Assembly: GCA_002786065.1 (NCBI GenBank)
Contig: NHNY01000009.1
Span: 124,001-188,000 of the forward strand
DNA from: Microcyclospora pomicola
Taxonomy: Eukaryota; Ascomycota; Dothideomycetes; Capnodiales
Reading direction: 5' to 3'
Length of the DNA: 64,000 nt
Shown one piece after another: positions 32,687 through 42,114 of the stretch. How positions within the stretch are numbered: position 1 is the first letter of the stretch; every line of letters begins with the position of its first letter. Below the pieces are notes generated by a model. The model saw only the letters and a list, made by a program, of their open reading frames with translations. It did not search any database and had not been told where the DNA came from. The position numbers and the translations under genes were made by a program.

Positions 32687-33124
32687 TTTGCCGGTTCTTG
32701 TGAGTTCTCGTTGTTATAGGCGAATGTCCACCCCAGGTTTATGTTCTTGACAAAGTTCCAAAATTTCCTATCGGGTTATCGCAGCGGCTAGTCCCGCACG
32801 CGGTCGGCACGTCGGAACGTCACTCTCAACGTCGCATCGGCCGACTCCCCTGGACCCTACTCTATGCCGTCTCCTTGGTACTGTGGCGTATACTCGAATA
32901 GGAGGGAGATCATTGTTGCGATATCAAAAGAATCTCACGCCTAGCATTGCTTTCCCTGTCCCAAAGATACAACAGTATCTCTACAGCTTTACATCGGAAT
33001 CATTGCGGAATTTGAAGGCGAACACGATCACCGCACTGTCTGGTCTATTCACTGCGGCAAGGACCCATCGCGAAGTGATCAGTAAATCGGCGCATATTCA
33101 CAGGACCACATAACACAACAAATC
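32687..33124. promoter_or_regulatory. Divergent promoter region, NOP53 / YPT6
   Basis: About 440 bp between the two start codons. No coding potential; it should carry both housekeeping promoters. Confidence 0.55.
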
Positions 33125-33936
<812 letters not shown>

Positions 33937-34410
33937 ACATCTTCCTCATCGAACTTGACAACAATCTCATTCAGCACTTATCATCCTCACGCTCACCATT
34001 GAGGATGCAACCTGCAGTCGCGCCTGACTGTACGAGACGATCGACACGCGTCAAAAGCAGCGGGAACATAAGCGGGAACATATATCCTCCTTGCCACGTC
34101 CAATTCTATCTGCACATAGATATATCCCAGGAAACGCAAGCACGGCGTTAGGTCGGGGCTGTGAGGAAGCGGGGAACATGCTGGTATAGCATACGGCCTG
34201 TCATACTGCGTGGGGGCCATGTATGTTCTTCACATCAGTGGTCAATGTAGCTGTGGATGAAATCAATGGGGCTATGTACATGTAACGCCAAAGCGCCCCG
34301 GTAATATGTGGCCGTCTGTACAGTCCAATCGCATGCGAGACAACAGAATAGCAACATCTGCAGATGCGGGGCCTTCTTCATGCATATTCGTTCATTCCCG
34401 CCTGCTTGCT
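33937..34410. other. Convergent intergenic region
   Basis: About 470 bp between the 3' ends of YPT6 and KEI1. Presumed 3' UTRs; nothing else seen. Confidence 0.55.
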
Positions 34411-35466
34411 CTACTGCGGCTGTTTCACGTTCAAAGGAGCTGGTGGACCAGTTCCGCTGCGTGCTCGCCTCTCGCGCTCGCCCACGCCATTGTCCTCGGG
34501 CACCCTGATCCGTAACTTATGTTCTGCGCCCCCGAAGCGACCAGATGTCGCACGTACCCATTCCTCCTCGCTCTCATCCTTGCCCAGCCAGTAGCGTTGG
34601 GAAGGCAGTTGCAACATGCTGCGGCCTAGCTTTCCGCGCCATCCTGCGCCATCCTCGCACTCAGCGCGGAACGGGTTCTCTGCCATGGTGGCATCTTGTG
34701 TTGATGTGTACGCGGTCGTGGATGTGCTGGCAATGTAACGACGCACGAAGATGCGAGCGTGTGACATCACGATGATGCAGAAATAGATGCGGATGGCCCA
34801 TAGCATGCCAACAACCGTGAGAGACGCGATACTGCCAGATTGGAAGACAGCCCCGGTGAGCGCATTTGCAGATCCTGGTGAAGGAATGGCGACCGCCTCC
34901 TGCCCAGCCAGTGCTCCTTTGGCTGGAGCAGCTACAATGTCTACGTTGGTAGCGTTGACTTCTGGGCTTGTAAAGCCGGCGGTATCGTCCATAGTTTCCT
35001 TGCCGGGTGCTTTGTCGCCACCAATTGGTACTGGGTCGTTGAGGTGTTGTGCGAGCAGAACAAACCAGCCCAGACCGAACAATGTAGTGTAGAGGCTGTT
35101 GATGATCGTATCCAAGACATAGACCCACGCAAGAGCGACGTTCTTAATGACAGCTCCCTTATCAGTCACAGGCATACGAATCGCTTGTGAAAGCCATGCT
35201 ATCAAGCAAAGCACCAGGAGAGAGTATATGTAGTGGCTGAGTTGTAGCGGATTGAGGGTGTAGCCGGTGAAGATGGCAAGGATACCATAGAGACCGGTGA
35301 CTTTGTTTGTGGCAAGGATGAGAGTTATGAATTCGGTCGCGGTAGGTAGTGAGACGATGTGCAGGAATGTCTGTTCAGGACAGTGTTAGTGTGCGGTCAG
35401 AGGAGAACTGCCACCTGCTGTAATGAAACATACTCGGGGGCGCGGGAACTGGAAAATGTGCGCCAT
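34411..35466 (-). CDS. KEI1: Inositol phosphorylceramide synthase regulatory subunit Kei1
   Basis: Two exons, 35466-35434 and 35370-34411, give 330 residues. Kei1 is the Golgi partner of Aur1 in inositol phosphorylceramide synthase and is needed for its activity. Exon 1 encodes just MAHIFQFPRPR; the GTATGT donor and GAACAG acceptor join this to TFLHIVSLPTATEFITLIL in phase 0. Four hydrophobic segments are visible: around IVSLPTATEFITLILA, GLYGILAIFTGYTL to SLLVLCLIAWL, VALAWVYVLDTIINSLYTTLFGLGWFVLLA, and SLTVVGMLWAIRIYFCIIVMSHA. The stretch WVYVLDTIINSLYTTLFG is the best-conserved family block. A luminal or loop insert of about 65 residues rich in Ala and Pro and a hydrophilic tail with Arg-rich segments follow. 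The start is supported by the conserved short N-terminus. Confidence 0.9.
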
Positions 35467-36581
35467 GATGGCAGCGATCCCGCGTGCTGCGCGAAAGGTC
35501 CAGTCGTTCGATGAGCCGTCACAGAAAGTGCAGGCAGGCGAAGTGTGATCGTCAGTAAGGTCGAACAAGCAGCAGTACGATGCTGGATCGGCGAGCGTGA
35601 AGTGGAAGTATAGACATGAAGGGTGCCTTGGAGTGAAGTCTGGTTTGCGCCAGTCCGGCGCGCCGGGATCTACGAACGACGGCGCCAAGGATCGGCGTTC
35701 GTCAGTGACCGATCCCCCCGTTCTTGAGCTTCGTAAACATGTAATCCCTTATTATTACACCGAATGGTCAGAACCATGGCCCAGAACTTGAACTTGAACA
35801 AGATAATACATCTACGGGCGAGTACTATGCCAGTCTTTCTGGGCAACCAAGGGGAAAGTGAAGCATCTCAGGAATGGGATGCTCGGCAAATTGAGGAGCT
35901 CAGCAAGGAGGCTGCTTCTGGTGCTATTGAAGACCTTACACTTCAAGACACTGTACTGGCCGTTCAAAGGCTCTGAGGGTTGACTTTGAAGCCGGATCTC
36001 AAAGTGTCGGATGGTGCCAACGCGTTTACAATGCAGGACATTGGAGTGCTTGCGCACAGCCTACTGGAGTCCATTGACCCCGAGATGGAAGACTCTGGCC
36101 GGCGAGGAATCTCGGTTGCGAGACTCTTGCTCAGGGCTCTAGTGAAGTCATCGGCCCGAAGTACGACCAAAACTCCGTGGCTGAAATAGTCAATCGGCTT
36201 CGGCGATACAATCCGAACATGCCAGCATTGAGGGTAAGGATCTACGAGAGTAAGACATGTTCTTTTACGGGTTTGGCGCTTCTGCGCGTGTAGGTTGCTA
36301 GGATTGTTGGTAGTATTGTGCCAGACTGTCATTTGATGGAGAAGATATGTATCTCACGCGTAAGACTACACCAGTGAAAAAAGGAAGCCAGGAGAGAAAT
36401 CTTTCGCAAACATCTGAGTTGGCCTGCGGGATCGAGGTCGCCGAATTGTGAACGATATACTCCAGCATTGCGCCTCATCTTTATGCCTCCTATGCCTCCA
36501 TATCTCCATTTCCAAACGCCTATCCTTGGGTATGCCCGCCGTCAAGCCAAGGCCAATCCTTCTTCTTGGCTACACTCGTCC
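35467..36581. promoter_or_regulatory. Intergenic region with KEI1 promoter and a decayed gene fragment
   Basis: About 1.1 kb. The first 300 bp upstream of 35466 form the KEI1 promoter; a broken coding stretch (listed separately) occupies about 35827-36250. The rest has no recognised feature. Confidence 0.5.
35827..36250 (+). pseudogene. Decayed gene fragment, family unknown
   Basis: A coding-like amphipathic sequence, from MPVFLGNQGESEASQEWD through GAIEDLTLQDTVLAVQRL, meets TGA at 35974-35976. It then continues in the same frame for about 70 codons (TLKPDLKVSDGANAFTMQD, GVLAHSLLESIDPEMED, GISVARLLLRAL). Near 36140 the good frame appears to shift by one base, since the other frame reads EVIGPKYDQNSVAEIVNRL and RRYNPNMPALR. 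No intron with consensus sites explains either break. Composition and helix-like periodicity look like protein rather than chance, so a decayed host gene or gene copy is likely. I do not recognise the family. A very short real gene of 49-71 codons (from 35764 or 35827) is the alternative. Confidence 0.4.
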
Positions 36582-37103
36582 TTACGGACGCTGCACCTTG
36601 TGGTCTCCCTTCACCACATCGGTATATGAAGGTGGTACGTCGCCATTGCTAGGACCAGCCGCTTGTTCGTGGGACGGAGGCGGCTGCACGAAACCGGATC
36701 CTTGTCGCGGCGCAGGGAACTGCTGGCTTGGAGCAGCTTTAGTCCCGGAGCGAGCGTTCGTGACAGTCCCATAACCCTGCTGTGCTGGTTGTGCGCCGCC
36801 CTGCTGCACGTAGTAGTACGTCACACGTCCGCTCTCGGCATCCTGCGGGACCTGCTCGTAGGTCGGATCGGGGGAGACGGAGATGATATACCAGGCGTGT
36901 AGGAGGCCGGGGAGAAAGCCAAGACCTATGTTCGTATGCGTTAGTACTGTCGTGGGCGGGATTGCGGTGTAGCATATCTAGAACTTACAGCACAGAGCGA
37001 TATTGATCAAGCTGTCGGCGCTGCAGATTCCCCGCTTCACCCAGACGGCGATCGGTGGGAAGAGGATGGCGATGAGGCCCAGAAAGATGTCGCTGCCACA
37101 CAT
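36582..37103 (-). CDS. Pmp3/RCI2-type proteolipid with long C-terminal extension
   Basis: Two exons, 37103-36989 and 36925-36582, give 152 residues. Pmp3 proteins are tiny plasma-membrane proteolipids that affect membrane potential and salt tolerance. Two helices are visible: FLGLIAILFPPIAVWVKRG and LINIALCCLGFLPGLLHAWY, carrying the family hallmarks FPPIAVWVKRG and LGFLPGLLHAWYII. The usual family length is about 55 residues; here about 90 hydrophilic residues rich in Gln, Pro and Gly follow (YYYVQQGG, PPPSHEQ, PPSYTDVV). This extended form is common in filamentous fungi. A PPSY motif near the end could bind a WW-domain protein. The GTAAGT/CATAG intron joins in phase 1 within the second helix. 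Confidence 0.92.
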
Positions 37104-37376
37104 GATGATCAGTCACAAGGTGTTCGAGTGATGAGTGTCAGTGTTGATCTGCTAGGAAATATGAGGTCGTGAGTGGATCTTCAGAGACCGGAGTGAGTGA
37201 AGAGCAGTTGCCTGCATGTGCATGACTTGCGCGGTATGACGAGCATTGTGGCGGTGGCGCAGTAGCCTATCGATAAGCCTTTGCTCTACCGCCGCCAAAA
37301 GTTGACTGCATCTGCCAAAACTACGTAGAGCTCGACGAACGTCTAACCAGAGTCACTACCTCACGATTGTCTCAGT

Positions 37377-38309
37377 ATGCAAGCTGATCGCCGCCGGCAT
37401 AATGCCCCGGCAGGCGGCACTGCCCCCCCAGTCTTCGCGACTCCGAAATCACTACAGATCCAGCGACCAGTCCGCGCGCGCAAACCTGATGAGCACCGCA
37501 AGATCTTTCTCCGCACTGGCATCGTGCCCTCGGCCAATGGCAGTGCATATTACGAGATCTCTCCACAACTCCCGACACCGCAGCATGATAGCCTCATACC
37601 CAATTCCTCAAGCCTGAAGATCACCTGCACAGTCCATGGACCGCGACCGCTGCCGCGCAATGCAGCCTTCAGTCCGAACCTCCTAGTCTCAACACATATC
37701 AAGTTCGCGCCTTTCGCGACGCGGAATCGCAGGGGATACGTACGCGACTCGAGTGAGCGGGACTTGGGCGTGCATCTCGAGACAGCGTTGCGGGGTGTCG
37801 TGATTGGGGAGCGGTGGCCGAAAAACGGTTGTGAGGTAGTCATCACCGTGCTGGAGGGCGAGGAGGATGGGTGGTGGGGGGACGAGGCGGAGAAAAGTGG
37901 TGGATGGGGCATGATGAATGTGCTGGCTGGATGCATCACTGTCGCAGGAGCGGCATTGGTGGACGCTGGCATTGACTGTGTGGATATGGTTTCTGGTGGC
38001 GTGGCGGCGTTGGTTGACACGGGCGTGGTGCTGGATCCTTCGCCGTTGGAGCATGACATCAGGGCCGCCTGTGTGGTGGGCTATCTGCAGGCGAGGGACG
38101 AGGTCACGGAGATGTGGATGAAAGGCGACGCGGCAGGACAGGTCGAGACTCTGGTTGACGAAGCTGTAAAAGCCGCGGCAATGGCGAGGACGGTACTGGC
38201 GGAAGCCATCAAAGAGTCGCTAGAGTCAAAAGCGACCGGAGAACGCGCAGCACTGAGTGGTGAGCCGACCCAAAAGCCCAAGGCAAAGGATACTGTGATG
38301 GCAGGTTGA
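37377..38309 (+). CDS. MTR3: Exosome core subunit Mtr3 (RNase PH-like)
   Basis: Intronless, 310 residues. Mtr3 is one of six RNase PH-fold subunits of the RNA exosome ring, non-catalytic in eukaryotes. Landmarks: RPVRARKPDEHRKIFLRTGI at residues 31-50, where the fungal Mtr3 N-terminus begins its fold; an acidic and aromatic strand pair GSAYYEIS and KITCTVHGPRPLPRN, the family's first conserved block; SERDLGVHLETALRGVV; CEVVITVLEG; and MNVLAGCITVAGAALVDAGI, the characteristic helix. A long C-terminal helix follows (EMWMKGDAAGQVETLVDEA), then a disordered tail. It is divergent from the Pmp3 gene with 273 bp between starts. Mtr3 versus Rrp46 is decided by the N-terminal block; I judge Mtr3 with good confidence. 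Confidence 0.87.
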   Translation: MQADRRRHNAPAGGTAPPVFATPKSLQIQRPVRARKPDEHRKIFLRTGIVPSANGSAYYEISPQLPTPQHDSLIPNSSSLKITCTVHGPRPLPRNAAFSPNLLVSTHIKFAPFATRNRRGYVRDSSERDLGVHLETALRGVVIGERWPKNGCEVVITVLEGEEDGWWGDEAEKSGGWGMMNVLAGCITVAGAALVDAGIDCVDMVSGGVAALVDTGVVLDPSPLEHDIRAACVVGYLQARDEVTEMWMKGDAAGQVETLVDEAVKAAAMARTVLAEAIKESLESKATGERAALSGEPTQKPKAKDTVMAG

Positions 38310-38720
38310 AGCGCGCTTTATGTGGTCATCTCATGCCGGTTCAGGAGCACTTCTGTGACCGTTGAGCTTCCCTCATATATTCCCGAGTCGACACCCGGGC
38401 GCAAAGACTGGTAGGAAAGATGTGCCGTGCACACTCTAGTCCAGATGGCTCTCACGGTACACTTTGTCGAAAGTTTCACCAAGCGGTGCGCTCATTACGC
38501 CAGCATCTCCAGAGTGCCGAACATCACCTCCAGCTTCGCCGTCGGCGCTGCCGGTCAGCAAATGGCCTTGGGCAAACACTGAGCTCGAGCAGGAACCTCG
38601 TCGCTGACAAATGGCATACATTGGCAGGCAAGGCACACCAGATCGATAATGAAGTGGAATTTGATCCAAAAAGTGGGAGTGCGACTTGCTGGTAGTCAAC
38701 GAAAGCGATGTTGACTAGAG
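38310..38720. other. Convergent intergenic region
   Basis: About 410 bp between 3' ends of MTR3 and the CCA1-TTI2 gene. No gene recognised. Confidence 0.5.
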
Positions 38721-41700
38721 CTAAGATGATGCAAGATCTGTAGCAAACATGCCACCTAACCTCTCATCTATCTGCACCAAACCCATGCATTCCTCTTCAA
38801 AGTCCACCTCCTCGTATTCTCTGAACACAGCTCTCAACATCCCGACTGCCTCCTTCAGATCGATCTTGATCGCTGCCACTGCTTCACTATCGTGATGTCC
38901 CTGTATATTCAACCAGCAACTCGTCAATCCCTTCAATACCTCACCACGATAGTGTTGCATTCTTGGCCAGGCGTTGAGGATCACAGCTTGCATAGCTTTA
39001 GCGGCATTGGCTAACAACGAGATATGTGCCGATGCGAGTGGGTGCACGAGAATACCTGTCAGCATAGGCAGGACATACTGTAGGTGGCGTACGGTCTCGA
39101 TACCTAGTGCGTTCAGAACGGGAACGAGATGACGGAACAAGAGAGCTGTAATGCGAGGATAAGTGACGCTAGTCTGAGCGAAGACATTCAGGACGCCTTT
39201 GCGCAAGATGTGATCGAGGGCTTTCGTACGTGGACTCAGTGACGACGGTGTTGTGTCTGGCGAAAGTGGGAACCGAACAGCATGGAGCACGAGCAAAGTG
39301 GGATAGACTTCGTCCAGTAGTGCGAGCGATTCTGTCTCCGGGGTCAGTTCAGGGAGATATGAGAAGCATGGCGTGAGTGCATCCTCGAAGACAGAGCCCA
39401 GTCCAGTACGCGCGAGGAGTGAGGGTGGCGTGACTGTGAGTATCTGACGCAGCATGCGGATTCCCTGCTGCTTGTATTTGACTTCCATATCGTCCACCAG
39501 GGTAAGCACGGGCGGTACGATCAGCGGCCATACGTTTTCCAGCAATCTGGTGTTCAATGCGCCCGTCACCCATCGCAAAAGCTCCAACGCCTGGGTACCT
39601 GCTGCCTTCCATGGTATCTCTTCATGATCGTACAAAGTCGTCTTTTGGGGGAGTATAGCAATGGTGTTCTTACGCCCTGTGTCCGTCACGCTGCTCGGAT
39701 TGCTTTTCGAGAACAAAGGTCGAATCGTCAGCTTTAGGAAGTGATGCACAAGAGAGGAAGTGAGCTCACCCTGTGCTTGAGCCACTTCTGCTATCGCCTG
39801 TGAACTGTCTGTGCTGTTTGGATTACGCAATTGCCACGCCATAACGACTTCGAGAGCGTCTCTCATCCATGGACCAGGAGCTGTATTGAGTGCTTTTGAA
39901 AGAGCCTTCCCATCAAGCAGAGGTTTGAGCATATATGCATCGAGAAGCTCCAAGCTTTTGACATGCTGTATGAAAGCATCATATCTACGTTCAGTGCCTG
40001 TCTCAATGTTAGTTCTGGTCGATGTCTTGCCAAAGGCCCTCCATCTCACCTGAAATTTCCTCTCCGTCGAATATTTCGGCCAGGAATGAGAAGACAACTT
40101 GACTGCGCCAAGTTGGGCCCCACTCGCGTATAGCCATCCCAATCGTGTCTCGGGCTGCGAAATCTGTTCCGACGATTTCCTGGTCTGAGCGACGTTGTTG
40201 ATGATACAGTCTGTCGACCAGGTCCATGATATGGGGCTGATTTCGGATGGCCGCAGTCACAATGTCGCAGACCTTATTGGTAGCTTTGACTCCACCTCTC
40301 GCGACGCTTACCGCCATTGGAGGCGGCGCTTTATGGCCTGGTGCTGGAGCGGCTTGAGGCGCATCCTTATACGGTACAAGAGCAAGTAGTTGCCAGGCCA
40401 TAAAGCGTTCTTCCGAGTTACGGATTAAGAGTTCAGCGATAGGCCGGTCGTCAGCAATGAGCTCTTCCAGCGTGTCAATCAGACCCCGCCATTCTGCAGT
40501 CTGGGGTATATATTGATCAGCTGTGGCCAGGCTAGGATCGGAAAAGATTGTTTCGTAGAGCCCGAGCTCGAAAATTAGACGCAGTGCTTCGTGAGGGTCA
40601 GGACCGCGCAGGCATTTCTCCATTTCAATGCCAACCCTCTCACGACTGATCTTCCTCCGTAGCGCATCCTGGATGTTTCGATTGGTCATCGCCTCGAGTG
40701 CTGTGCTTTCGATTGTATAACTCAATCTGCTAGCAAATCGAATCAATCTCAACACGCGCAAAGGATCATCATCAAAAGTCTGGTATGGCTCAAGAGGAGT
40801 CCTGATGATCTTTTTCCGCATGTCTTCATGTCCTTTGCCTGTGAAGTCCTCGATCACTTCGGTGTTGATATTGTAGAACATAGCGTTGACTGTAGCATCA
40901 CGTCGCACAGCATCTTCCTCTGCAGTTCCGAACTCCATTTGAGGATTCCGGCTGTCAGCAGTGTAGGTCTCTTTACGTAGATTGACCAGATCGATATCAA
41001 GTCCGAGAATCCTGGTGGTCACTGTCTCGAGATGCTTTGACTTCTCTGGATTTGCTTCGATCTTGTGGAGACCACCAACGAGCTTTGATGATACGCCAGC
41101 TTTTTGACTCTGCTTTTCTGTTGTGGCGACACCTTCTAGACCATACTTCTCCGGATTACCAGGAATCTCGAGATATTCTTTCATTTTGAGACCGAATTTC
41201 TCGCCGGTCATCTTGTTGATCGCAACGTCGATGTCATGACTCGGAACACCCAACAGTTTATCGCGAACCCATCCGCCTGTGAAGCGGAGCACGATCTCCT
41301 CCCTAGCTAGCAGTTCGGGCAAGACTGCATGATCGGCGCCATCGATTCGATCTGATGATCGATCTATGTGTTCCGCAACATCAAGCAGCAATCGACGAAG
41401 AGTACTTTCCACCGGAGTAAGGTCTAATTTGGTTGGTGGAGACTGAGAAATATCATCGACCTCTTCGATCACAAGCGGTGCCATTTTCGATGGTGCTACC
41501 GCCGTGGTTTGTGCTATTGTGCTCAGTTTTCGCCGTTTGCGACTGTTATGTGATTCCAAATGAAGTCGAGCCAAAGACATGCAACGAAACTGTGTACATT
41601 GGGGAGAAATGTAGCGTTCAACGAAGCCGTCAGAAGTGAGATATCGACGTTGGTGGGACGGCAAAGCCAGGCGAAATAGTCTGGTCCTAACAGGATTCAT
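38721..41700 (-). CDS. CCA1: CCA tRNA nucleotidyltransferase fused to a TTI2-like domain
   Basis: Two exons, 41700-40050 and 39997-38721, give 975 residues without a stop. Residues 1 to about 615 are the CCA-adding enzyme that builds and repairs tRNA 3' ends: LRFTGGWVRDKLLG with catalytic DID at 156-158, EDAVRRDATVNAMFYN, FDDDPLRVLRLIRFASRL and RKISRERVGIEMEK. The eukaryotic C-terminal block LDAYMLKPLLDGK and PGPWM comes after the intron (GTGAGA/GACAG). The frame then continues into about 360 residues of helical repeat resembling Tti2 of the Tel2-Tti1-Tti2 cochaperone, which stabilises PI3K-like kinases (LLRWVTGALNTRLLENVWPL, QGIRMLRQILTVTPPSL, LLDEVYPTLLVL, NAWPRM). The N-terminus looks mitochondrial, and Met73 could start a cytosolic/nuclear form, as yeast CCA1 does. 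Possible separate transcripts are not excluded. Confidence 0.82.
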
Positions 41701-42114
41701 TCACAACCTCGTGGTATTGCCAGTCCGGAGTATCGCCTCGCATAGACATCAATAACAACGCGAGATGTTCGTGCTTGCAACGGCAAAATGAAGCATTCCC
41801 TTCTCCTTACAAAAGTGTTCCGGTCTTGTTAAATCAAGACCTGAGCCAAGAGGTGTTTGTCCCTGCAGATGTTTGTGAAGCTCGCTCGTTGCCGGAGTTT
41901 GCCCGAACAACGACACTCCGGACTTCTGGAGCCAGATGGCTTTGACACATGTGCATACATTTGCCTGCACTCAGACATTTGCATCTATACACTGAGTGCG
42001 TGGGAACAACACGATGCTAGCTCTCTAGATTCTGTTCAGCCACCACTATTGTCCTCCAGATGAAACACAGCTCAGTATCGCCCTGCAATTCTGCCACCAT
42101 CGTAGGCCTCTCTG
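41701..42114. promoter_or_regulatory. Divergent promoter region, CCA1-TTI2 / TRS85
   Basis: About 410 bp between two divergent start codons. No coding potential recognised. Confidence 0.55.

Noticed and set aside
37550-38059. 169-codon minus-strand frame
   Set aside because: Antisense to MTR3, without any recognisable motif.
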